A stretch of 64,000 nt of DNA. Source: Flavobacterium lotistagni. Its GTDB lineage: Bacteria > Bacteroidota > Bacteroidia > Flavobacteriales > Flavobacteriaceae. The stretch spans positions 1-64,000 of the forward strand of contig NZ_JAAJBU010000001.1 of the NCBI RefSeq assembly GCF_011392125.1. Direction: 5' to 3'. The notes beneath the pieces are model-generated. The model ran no database searches. It was given only the letters and a program-made list of their open reading frames with translations, and had not been told where the DNA came from. Of the stretch, positions 1 through 8,343 are shown piece by piece; position 1 is the first letter of the stretch, and each line of letters begins with the position of its first letter. A program made the translations under genes and the position numbers.

Positions 1-149
1 ACCCACGCCTACTGAAATTGCTTCGGTAACTAACACCAAAACTCGTTGAACTTACACTTTTTTCAAATCTGAAGTATTTCGGCTAAAAAAAGTGCATTTC
101 GTGGAGCATTTTGCTGCTGCTAGGCGGTGAATGAACCTTTTTTAGACAC
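1..149. other. window-edge intergenic stretch, no gene seen
   Basis: No open reading frame with codon structure like its neighbours and no RNA gene can be recognised between the window edge and the terminator of the first surface-protein gene. The gene to the left lies outside the window. Confidence 0.5.
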
Positions 150-179
150 AAAAAAACCTTTCCGTATCCGAAAAGGTTT
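150..179 (-). terminator. intrinsic terminator of the 640-aa surface-protein gene
   Basis: On the minus strand an 11-bp stem (AAACCTTTTCG pairing with CGGAAAGGTTT, one G-U pair) closes a GATA loop and is followed by a run of T. It begins about 25 bases after the stop codon of the minus-strand gene. Confidence 0.85.
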
Positions 180-202
180 CTTTTATTTAAATCAACTACA
201 AG

Positions 203-2125
203 TTAACGCTTTACTATCCTAAGGGTTTTGACTTGTTGACCTTGTGAAACGATTACATTGTATACACCAGACGGATAACCTGCTCCGAGTTCATTTTCAG
301 TAGCTAAAGCTAAACTTAGCGATTTGACCTCCACTTCTCGACCTAACATATTATATACTTTCAATCCAATAGCTTCATCACTGGAAGTATTGACAGACAG
401 CTTAAAGGTGTCAGAAAACGGATTTGGATAAGATTTTACCTCAAACATCTCAACAGCCTGATTGGTTTGTCGAACCGCAGTAGGCAATATATTTAAAGTA
501 CACCATTGCAAGCCGGGCACATAACTGTTATCATAAAGCACATCGACACGAATAGTATAAGTAGTTCCGGGTATCGGGCCGCCAGGAATGCTGTGAATGC
601 TAAACGAAGTACTCGATGTGACAATCTCATGGAATTGCACTCCGTTGTTAATCACAAATTTATAGCCTTGAGCACCGGTCACCGGAACAGCAAAAATCGT
701 GGTCCAGAGGTTATTGGTGCTGCTACCACAACTCGGACTAGTCACTCGAGACGGGCTTGGTGTGGGTGGCGTTACAATCACGCAAGAATTGCCGTATTCT
801 GTATCAGGCCGCCAAATGCCATTAATTTGCAACAAAACATCAACAGTGTAGGCTGTAGCAAAAGCCAGATTGTTGATTCCCACATTGGGTAAATTAAATC
901 GATTCAAGGTAGTATCAAAAGTACCTATTAGGGTCGATCCTAATCTTACCCTAAATCGATAACCAGTAGCGCTTGGAATATTGTAACAAAATATGGTATT
1001 CCAGATATCATTCAGAAAAGAGCCACAAGCCGGACTGCTAATAGATGTAGAATTGGGAACCGGCTGAGTCGTCACAATACAAGGCGCGCCATAGGAACGC
1101 CAATAGCCATTGGTTTTAACCGCTACTCTCACCGAGTTTACCGTGCTAGTAGTTGAGTAAGTTACTCCAGGTGTAATATTAAGCAAATTAAAACGGCTTA
1201 GGGTAGTTTCATAAACGCCAATCGAGGTTCCGTTGGTGACTTCAAAACGATAACCTTGTGCACCTGATACAGACTGCGCAAACAAAGTAGCATTCAAATC
1301 TGAAATCGTTACTCCACAACTAGACGATATTAAGTTGGAAGTTGTAGTAACTTCATCGATTACGCCATCGCAATTATCGTCAATACCATTACCCAATACT
1401 TCCACCGCATTCGGATTCACGGTATTGTCGGTATCATTACAATCAGTACCGATATTTACAGCCGTATATCCGGTGGGAATAGCTGCTCCGTAACACATAG
1501 CGGCTGCCGGAAAACCATTATTATAACCATCCAAATCTTGATCGATGAATAGATTAGAACTTTTCCATTTATTAGGATCTGTTGGAGCACAATCGGTATT
1601 GTTGGTAGAAGTACCTGCGGGTTGCCCTGTACAAGAAACCGTTGCTACACCCGAACCATAGCCATCACCGTCGGTATCAGCATAATAATTGGTTCCTGAA
1701 CTCACTGCTATGTAAATCACTTTGAGCGTAGAACCGCAAGGATTCACCAATATCACAGTGTAATTGCCCGAAACGTCTTCCGTAGGGGTTCCGCTGATGG
1801 TTCCGTTAGTCATGTTAAAACTCAAACCGGTAGGCAAATCTGGGCTGATGGTAATGCTTGTATATGTGGATCCGGAATAACTCAACACATTGGGAGTAAT
1901 CGGAATGCCTGTGCAATAAAACGCATTATTCACACTGTAAGTCATGCCACTAGGAGCGACACAAGCTAATTCTGAATGCCTATCGTGGGTTGGTTCAAGA
2001 TAGTTTTGCGCATTTTTAGACAACGGTGTTTGCGCCATGACTGTACTCCAAAAAGCAAAGAATAATAGAGCAGCTAGGGCGTTTCTGCCGGAATCTAAAA
2101 CTACTAGAAAGGGAGACTTTAGCAT
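203..2125 (-). CDS. T9SS-secreted surface protein with MopE-type metal-binding repeats
   Basis: A 640-aa exported protein. Residues 1-31 form a signal peptide ending near VMAQ. An Ig-like fold (about 55-145, with the GTPT motif typical of 'putative Ig' domains) is followed by two Asp-rich metal-binding units (about 147-258; DTDGDGYGSG and NGIDDNCDGVIDE), then three related modules of about 95 residues (265-545), each with a GYRF/GYKF core. The last 80 residues (YPNPF, GREV, PSGVYNVIV, KTLRIVKR) are a type A T9SS sorting domain, so the protein should cross the outer membrane and be anchored or released. Everything from the metal-binding units onward is closely related to the C-terminal third of the next gene (2425-7860), so one is probably a partial duplicate of the other. 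Ligand and function are unknown; adhesion is inferred from architecture only. Confidence 0.85.
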   Translation of the reverse strand: MLKSPFLVVLDSGRNALAALLFFAFWSTVMAQTPLSKNAQNYLEPTHDRHSELACVAPSGMTYSVNNAFYCTGIPITPNVLSYSGSTYTSITISPDLPTGLSFNMTNGTISGTPTEDVSGNYTVILVNPCGSTLKVIYIAVSSGTNYYADTDGDGYGSGVATVSCTGQPAGTSTNNTDCAPTDPNKWKSSNLFIDQDLDGYNNGFPAAAMCYGAAIPTGYTAVNIGTDCNDTDNTVNPNAVEVLGNGIDDNCDGVIDEVTTTSNLISSSCGVTISDLNATLFAQSVSGAQGYRFEVTNGTSIGVYETTLSRFNLLNITPGVTYSTTSTVNSVRVAVKTNGYWRSYGAPCIVTTQPVPNSTSISSPACGSFLNDIWNTIFCYNIPSATGYRFRVRLGSTLIGTFDTTLNRFNLPNVGINNLAFATAYTVDVLLQINGIWRPDTEYGNSCVIVTPPTPSPSRVTSPSCGSSTNNLWTTIFAVPVTGAQGYKFVINNGVQFHEIVTSSTSFSIHSIPGGPIPGTTYTIRVDVLYDNSYVPGLQWCTLNILPTAVRQTNQAVEMFEVKSYPNPFSDTFKLSVNTSSDEAIGLKVYNMLGREVEVKSLSLALATENELGAGYPSGVYNVIVSQGQQVKTLRIVKR

Positions 2126-2371
2126 TGTAGTAATTTTTGGTTCCTGTGTTCCTTAATCAGTTAAGGAAGTGAATGATTGACAACAAGTGTTAGGGCACTT
2201 GTGCTATCAAATTCAATTCAACAAACAAATCTATAACTATTTAGTTTGTACTGTAACTTAAAACATAAGAATAATTAAAAGTTTATCAACAATTAACCTA
2301 TTGATAATGAAATTTATGAGATTTAACTCCTTGGAAATGATTTGCGCCTTTTAAAACAGATAAAACATCAA

Positions 2372-2404
2372 GAAAAAATAAAGCGCTCCGATTAAGAAGC
2401 GCTT
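2372..2404 (-). terminator. terminator of the 1811-aa surface-protein gene
   Basis: A perfect 7-bp stem, AAGCGCT (2381-2387) with AGCGCTT (2398-2404), is followed on the minus strand by TATTTTTTCT. It lies about 20 bases after the stop of the minus-strand gene. Confidence 0.7.
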
Positions 2405-2424
2405 CATTTCTATTGAATTAATAA

Positions 2425-5400
2425 TTATCTTTTTATCACACGTAAGGTTTTAGTTTGCTCGTCTTGGCTGACAATCACATTGTAAACACCAGACGGATAT
2501 TGTGAACCGATTTCAATTGTAGTCATCAAGTCAAGATTTCCTGATTTAGATTCTACTTCACGGCCTAACATATCGTAAACTTTTATGCTAACCGGGCCTT
2601 CATCTGAAGTATTGATGCTCAACTTGAATGACTCTGCACAAGGATTCGGATATGTAGCCACTTCGAAAATACGCAACACTTGGTCGATTTGACGACTCGC
2701 TGTTGGCAAAGTTGTAATGCTGCAAGTCGAAACACCTTCAACATAACTGCTGTTGTATAACACATCCACGCGAATGGTGTAAGTGGTGTTTGCCGCAGCA
2801 AAACCAGGAAGATTACGCAGAGAGAATCTTGGATGTGGCGTTGCATATTCTCTGGTCTGCACCCCATTGCTCACCACAAACTTATAGCCTTGTGCTCCCA
2901 AAACTTGTTGCGCAAAAATTGTAGTCCAGAAGCTATTAATGGTCGATCCACATGTAGGCGCAATGACTCTTGATGTAGCCGGAGTAGCCGGAGTTGTAAT
3001 CAGGGCAGTTGGGCCGTACTCGCTATCGGGTCTGAATTGGCTGCCGAATTTCAACAACACATCAACAGTATATGTAGTTCCGAATTGAATGTTGGTAATT
3101 CCCAAATTCACTAAAGAGAAACGGTTGGTGTGACTGTTGTAAGTTCCTACTACAGTTTCGCCATTTCTTACTCTGAATCTGTATCCTGAGGCTGAAGGCA
3201 CCATTCTGCAGAAAATGGTATTCGAGATATCGCTCAACGTACTTCCACTAATTGGATCTGTAATGTATGTGGCATTAGGTACAGCCGGAGTAGTCACGAT
3301 ACAAGGAGAACCATAGGCTCTAAAGTATCCACCTGTTTTGGCCGAAACCTCAACAGTATAAGCAGTTGCATAAGCTGCACCTCCCGGCAAATCAGACAAT
3401 CTAAATCTACTTTCATTAGTAGTATAAACTCTCACATTCGAACCATCGGTCACTCGGAATCGATACCCTTGTACTGGACCAAGTTCGTTCATAAAATTGG
3501 TCAATTGGTAAGCAAAAAGAGTATGTGATAAACTTTGTAAAGTCACATTACAATTACTTTCGATTAAATAGGAAGTTGGAGTTACTTCATCAATTACACC
3601 ATCGCAGTTGTCATCGATACCATTACCTAATACTTCTGAAGCATTCGAATTGATAGCCGCAGAAGCATCGTCACAATCGGTTCCGAAGTTCACCGCAACA
3701 TATCCTGCAGGAATTGAAGCGCCGTAGCAGACTGGTATAGCAGGGAATCCGTTATTGTATGAATCGCCATCTGCATCGATAAACAAATTACCGGTTCTCC
3801 ATTTAGCAGCATCATCCGGAGCACAATCGGTATTGTTAACGGAAGTATTTTCAGGTTGACCGCTGCAAGATAAGATTGCTGCACCTGAACCATATCCGTC
3901 GCCATCAGTATCCGCATAGAAAGTTTCTGGAGCTGTGTTAACTGTCAAGTTCAAAATCGCAGTATTACAACCTACAGTATGCATGTAGATTCCGCTTGAA
4001 GTATAGGTTTGTCCGTTTTCAGCCCATGTATAAGAAATACAAGCAGTTTCAGTAAGACTTCCGTTGGTAGTGCTTGGCGTTACCGTTAAATCTAGAGTTG
4101 CTGTGTTACAACCTACTACATGAGTATAAACTCCGCTAGTTGTATAGGTTTGACCATTTTCTGACCAAGTGTAAGAATCACATACTGAAGTAGTCAAGCT
4201 ACCGGCAGTCGTACTTGGGGTAACCGTTAAATCTAAAGTAGCTGTATTACAACCTACAACATTTGTATAAACGCCGCTAGTAGTATAAGTTTGACCGTTT
4301 TCAGCCCATGTATAAGTATCACATACCGAAGTAGTCAAGCTACCGAAAGTAGTACTTGGTGTAACGGTCAAATCTAAAGTAGCTGTATTACAACCTACCA
4401 TGTGAGTATAAACACCTGTTGAAGTATAGGTTTGACCATTTTCAGCCCAAGTATAAGTATCGCAAACTGAAGTAGTCACGTTACCGTTGGTAGTGCTTGG
4501 AGTAACCGTTAAATCTAAAGTAGCTGTATTACAACCTACAACATTTGTATAAACGCCGCTAGTAGTATAAGTTTGACCGTTTTCAGCCCATGTATAAGTA
4601 TCACATACCGAAGTAGTCAAGCTACCGGAAGTAGTACTTGGTGTAACGGTCAAATCTAAAGTAGCTGTATTACAACCTACCACGTGAGTATAAACACCTG
4701 TTGAAGTATAGGTTTGACCATTTTCAGCCCAAGTATAAGTATCGCAAACTGAAGTAGTCACGTTACCGTTGGTAGTGCTTGGCGTGATAGTCAAATCAAG
4801 TGTGGCAGTATTACATCCTACAGTATGAGTGTAAATACCAGTTGCGGTATAAGTCTGTCCGTTTTCAGCCCAAGTGTAGGTATCACAAGCTGAAGCTGTC
4901 AAGCTACCATTAGTAGTTGTAGGATTAATGGTTACGGACAATTCGCTGGTTAAATTGTATGTCACATCGAGTTTAGGTGCATTGGCTCCTGATGAAAAAC
5001 CAAAGAAATTATAGATGGCAGTTCCACCTCTAGCCAATCCCATGGCAATATAACCTTCATTGTCATATCTAGATTGGATATCAGCTATCGCATTGGCACC
5101 CAAAGTAAGATTTACGGTTCCGGTATTGCTCCAGTTGGTACGGCTATAAAAAGTACCACTGTTTTGAACACCGATTGCATTAAACAAAGTCGATGCAGTA
5201 GCAGTAGTTGGATCGGTATTTCCTAATGGTTTAATATCGTTGTTGGCCGAACTCAAAGTAGTGCTGGAATTGTTTACCAAACTCAAAGTCGACGAAACAA
5301 TGGTAGCACCGCTTGGAATCGCTGTTAATGGGAACTTCACAAAACCTCTGCGTTCACCGCCTCCATTATTACATTGAATCCCATTTGAAGTCTTCGTGGA

Positions 5401-7860
5401 ACTAGTCGTAAAACCGGTATTATTGGTTGCGTTCACAGGGAAGATACTAACGGTTTGCGTAGTTGTATTACCACAAGAATTGCTTGCTACTACTGCCACA
5501 CTTCCTGTTCCGGCTCCGGCAGCTGTAGCGGTAATTGTAGTCGTTCCTTGACCATTAGTAATGTTCCAACCTGATGGCACAGACCAAGTATAATTGGTAG
5601 CGTTTGGAACGGCATCGATGCTATAAGTTAAAGAAGTTTCACCTGCACAAACCGATGCTGAACCCGTAATTGTTCCGGGAACCGCTGGTGCAGCTGGGCT
5701 TACAATTACTGAATAAGTCGCTGTAGCCACCGTACATGGGCTATTGGTAACCGTCATAGTTAAAGTTACTGTATTTCCGGCATCGCCCGCTACAGAAGTA
5801 TAAGTTGGGGTTAATGAGGTTCCGCCGGCTGTAATTGAACCCGCGCCATCCTCTGTCCACGAGATAGTTCCATTAGAAGAAGACGCGCCACTAACTACAG
5901 TTGCCGTTCCCGGACAAATAGTAGCCGAACCACCGGCACTAGCTACAGGAGCCAATCTAATAGTGATAGTCATTGTATCAGAAACCGCATTACAAGGTCC
6001 GTCAGGATCATTTGTAGTTAAGGTGAGGACGACATTTCCTCCAGCTAAAAATTCTGCCTCAGAAGGCGTGTAAATTGCATTTAAAGTAGTGTTATCAGGA
6101 CTAAATGTCCCAGAGCCTCCAGACCATGTAGCCGATGCAGCGCTTCCGCCAATCACACCTGCTAACTGCACATTTGGAGTAGTGGCACAGATAGTTTGTG
6201 CAGCTCCAGCATCGACAGTAGCTAAAGGATTTACTGTAATGGTGTAAGTATCGGTATCAGAGCTACAACCTGCTGCGCTTACCGTCATAGTCAAAGTGAC
6301 CGTATTACCGGCATCGCCCGCGGCAGAAGTATAAGTTGGGGTTAAACCTGTACCTCCAGAAGTAATGCTTCCCGCTCCGTTTTCAGACCATGAAATATTT
6401 CCGTTTGCCGAAAAAGCTCCGCTTACTGTTGCTGCCCCGTTGACACATATCGTTTGGCTACCACCTGCAATAGCTATTGGAGCCGCATTCACCACTTGGT
6501 TCTTTGAGGCATTAGCAGTTCCGCAAGAGCCGCCGCTTGTAGTTAAAGTTAAGGTAGCGGTACCTGTATATCCTGATGGCGGTGTCCAAGTTGCGTTGAG
6601 TGTTGTGGCACTTGGATTGAATGTTCCACCTATACCACCGTCAGACCATACTCCGCCAGTAGCAGAGCCACCGACATTGCCTCCTAAAGCCGCTGATGTT
6701 CCTCCTTGACAAATTGCGCTTAATGCACTTCCGGCATTGGCTGTTGGAGCCGCCAAAACAGTAACACTAACTGCTAAACTATTTCTACAGCCCCCAGCGG
6801 TAATAATCGAAAGTGTTCCGTTGTAAGTACCTGCAGCAACGTTAGCTGGAATATCAACACTCGGCATGATGCCACCGGCACCAACAAATGTATGCGAAGT
6901 CACGCCCTGATCAGCTAATCCTGCAGTATTCGCAGCAGCATTCCAGTCTATAGAATATGAAGTTGGGCTACCCGTAGCAGCCGAATAAGGCATCGTAGTG
7001 GTTTGTGCACTAGTACTAAAACAAACTGGTAGAATAGAAGCCACAGGCGTTACTGTTGGATTCGAAGTACAAGGACGAAGCGCTAAAAACATCGCTCCGT
7101 TTGGATCGTTTTCGTTAATGCTTAATTCTCCTGCTCCATTTCCGGTAGCTCCTGCAGTAGTTCTCAATGCCCAAGCCATACCCATGCCCATATCGACACT
7201 AGCATTAAAAGGAACATCAAAAATTTCTGTTAACGACGAAGGATTAGTAGCAGTCCAAGAATCAACATTTCGGTTGTCGCCGATCATTCCAATCATAACA
7301 ATAGCTGCTCCAGCGGTTGTGGTTGTAATACCAGGGGCACTTAAATCATCTGTATTGATGTTATTAATAGAACCCGGAGCCACATCAAATGGCCCGTCAG
7401 AAACACCACCAGTAACGGCTACGCCTGAAAAGGCTGCAATACCACCTTCGATATCGTCCGCATCAGTATCGCCTGTGAATGTAAAATTCGTAGCAGCAAC
7501 ATCAGCAGCTGTTGCTACTTTGTAAAAAATAGTGCCCCACCAGCTATCGCTACCAGCGCTACCGAACTGCTCTCCGGCAACAAGCGTCCAACCCGTTGCA
7601 GTTGCGTTTGATAAAGATTGACTCATAGAGTTCTCACTTTGAACAATATTAGCAATCATTAAATCGCCAACAGCTAAACCAGTAGGCTTGGTAATGGTAA
7701 CCGATGTACTAGTGCTTGTGTTGGTTTGCGATCCTCTTAAAGCGATTTGCGCATTGATAGTATTCATCCCGAATACCATCAAGAGTAAAACGAACGGCCA
7801 GGCTAATTGCCGGGGTCGTAATGCTCTTTTGTAATTTGTTTGTTTAGTGGTTTTTTTCAT
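2425..7860 (-). CDS. giant T9SS adhesin-like protein with seven 47-aa repeats
   Basis: An 1811-aa exported protein. A long basic N-terminus precedes a hydrophobic signal segment (about 20-38). Residues 40-270 resemble the lectin-like N-terminal module common in flavobacterial surface proteins; about 270-800 are PKD/Ig-like repeats; 807-970 resembles a DNRLRE/CBM96-type domain (RGFVKFPLTAIPSGATI); 973-1302 are seven near-identical 47-residue units (CDTYTWAENGQTYT, VGCNTATLDL); 1313-1430 carry Asp-rich MopE-type metal-binding units; three GYRF/GYKF modules follow; the final 80 residues are a type A T9SS sorting domain ending KTLRVIKR. It stands alone with its own terminator. The repeat block contains a recent 282-bp duplication. 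An adhesin or matrix role is inferred; no catalytic motif is visible. Confidence 0.85.
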   Translation of the reverse strand: MKKTTKQTNYKRALRPRQLAWPFVLLLMVFGMNTINAQIALRGSQTNTSTSTSVTITKPTGLAVGDLMIANIVQSENSMSQSLSNATATGWTLVAGEQFGSAGSDSWWGTIFYKVATAADVAATNFTFTGDTDADDIEGGIAAFSGVAVTGGVSDGPFDVAPGSINNINTDDLSAPGITTTTAGAAIVMIGMIGDNRNVDSWTATNPSSLTEIFDVPFNASVDMGMGMAWALRTTAGATGNGAGELSINENDPNGAMFLALRPCTSNPTVTPVASILPVCFSTSAQTTTMPYSAATGSPTSYSIDWNAAANTAGLADQGVTSHTFVGAGGIMPSVDIPANVAAGTYNGTLSIITAGGCRNSLAVSVTVLAAPTANAGSALSAICQGGTSAALGGNVGGSATGGVWSDGGIGGTFNPSATTLNATWTPPSGYTGTATLTLTTSGGSCGTANASKNQVVNAAPIAIAGGSQTICVNGAATVSGAFSANGNISWSENGAGSITSGGTGLTPTYTSAAGDAGNTVTLTMTVSAAGCSSDTDTYTITVNPLATVDAGAAQTICATTPNVQLAGVIGGSAASATWSGGSGTFSPDNTTLNAIYTPSEAEFLAGGNVVLTLTTNDPDGPCNAVSDTMTITIRLAPVASAGGSATICPGTATVVSGASSSNGTISWTEDGAGSITAGGTSLTPTYTSVAGDAGNTVTLTMTVTNSPCTVATATYSVIVSPAAPAVPGTITGSASVCAGETSLTYSIDAVPNATNYTWSVPSGWNITNGQGTTTITATAAGAGTGSVAVVASNSCGNTTTQTVSIFPVNATNNTGFTTSSTKTSNGIQCNNGGGERRGFVKFPLTAIPSGATIVSSTLSLVNNSSTTLSSANNDIKPLGNTDPTTATASTLFNAIGVQNSGTFYSRTNWSNTGTVNLTLGANAIADIQSRYDNEGYIAMGLARGGTAIYNFFGFSSGANAPKLDVTYNLTSELSVTINPTTTNGSLTASACDTYTWAENGQTYTATGIYTHTVGCNTATLDLTITPSTTNGNVTTSVCDTYTWAENGQTYTSTGVYTHVVGCNTATLDLTVTPSTTSGSLTTSVCDTYTWAENGQTYTTSGVYTNVVGCNTATLDLTVTPSTTNGNVTTSVCDTYTWAENGQTYTSTGVYTHMVGCNTATLDLTVTPSTTFGSLTTSVCDTYTWAENGQTYTTSGVYTNVVGCNTATLDLTVTPSTTAGSLTTSVCDSYTWSENGQTYTTSGVYTHVVGCNTATLDLTVTPSTTNGSLTETACISYTWAENGQTYTSSGIYMHTVGCNTAILNLTVNTAPETFYADTDGDGYGSGAAILSCSGQPENTSVNNTDCAPDDAAKWRTGNLFIDADGDSYNNGFPAIPVCYGASIPAGYVAVNFGTDCDDASAAINSNASEVLGNGIDDNCDGVIDEVTPTSYLIESNCNVTLQSLSHTLFAYQLTNFMNELGPVQGYRFRVTDGSNVRVYTTNESRFRLSDLPGGAAYATAYTVEVSAKTGGYFRAYGSPCIVTTPAVPNATYITDPISGSTLSDISNTIFCRMVPSASGYRFRVRNGETVVGTYNSHTNRFSLVNLGITNIQFGTTYTVDVLLKFGSQFRPDSEYGPTALITTPATPATSRVIAPTCGSTINSFWTTIFAQQVLGAQGYKFVVSNGVQTREYATPHPRFSLRNLPGFAAANTTYTIRVDVLYNSSYVEGVSTCSITTLPTASRQIDQVLRIFEVATYPNPCAESFKLSINTSDEGPVSIKVYDMLGREVESKSGNLDLMTTIEIGSQYPSGVYNVIVSQDEQTKTLRVIKR
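3955..4940 (-). repeat. tandem array of seven 141-bp units inside the 1811-aa gene
   Basis: Seven consecutive 47-codon units encode the CDTYTWAENGQTYT...GCNTATLDLTV repeat. Units alternate in type, and the block 4220-4501 is repeated at 4502-4783 (offset exactly 282 bp) with only a few base differences, so a two-unit block was duplicated recently. Each unit keeps two Cys residues. Confidence 0.9.
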
Positions 7861-8290
7861 TGCTCATCCATTTATTGGGGTTAAAAAAATTCAAAAAAAA
7901 TCCTGTTCACACTATAGCGCATAGGTGAATATTATAAAACTAATTGACTAGGGAAATAAGCTTTCTTTAGCTTACCGACCGCAACTTATAAGAGTGGGTC
8001 ATCGAGAATAAGTAGGTTTAGATTCATAGGCTTGTTTTTATTATTAACGTTTTGCTTTTGTTAATCCTAAGAACGTGTTGAACGGAATAACTAGATGTAT
8101 TACAATCTACAGAGACAAAGTAAGTTCCTATATATTTCAGATTAAAAACAAACCGATAAAAACACCAAAAACTCGTTTAAAACATAGCCCGAAGTCGTTC
8201 ATCCGTGGAAATTTGCATTTTATCCGACTACCAAAACAACAAAATGACCCGTCCGAACATAAAATTATAACTTACTGATAAACAGTATCT
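7861..8290. other. AT-rich intergenic stretch between two giant genes
   Basis: No gene is supported here. A 67-codon plus-strand reading frame (8075-8278) has a composition unlike a protein and no recognisable family. I looked for a TTTG/TAnnTTTG promoter for the minus-strand gene starting at 7860 and did not find a convincing one. Confidence 0.5.
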
Positions 8291-8324
8291 AAAAAAAAGC
8301 CCTTCCGTTTCCGAAAGGGCTTTC
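8291..8324 (-). terminator. terminator of the 2229-aa giant gene
   Basis: A 12-bp stem (AAAGCCCTTTCG with CGGAAGGGCTTT, one G-U) is followed by eight T on the minus strand, about 20 bases after the stop codon at 8344. Confidence 0.9.
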
Positions 8325-8343
8325 TGTTATAATGTGTCCATTT

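Noticed and set aside
1..202. Shared spacer element with the 8150-8180 region (acaccaaaactcgtt)
   Set aside because: Only about 15 bases match, with no extension on either side; chance in AT-rich spacers is likely.
6998..7525. 175-aa plus-strand frame inside the 1811-aa gene
   Set aside because: Shadow frame; the minus-strand gene has a signal peptide and T9SS tail and explains the sequence.
8075..8278. 67-aa plus-strand gene between two giant genes
   Set aside because: Lys/Asn/Thr-rich translation of AT-rich spacer, no promoter and no family.
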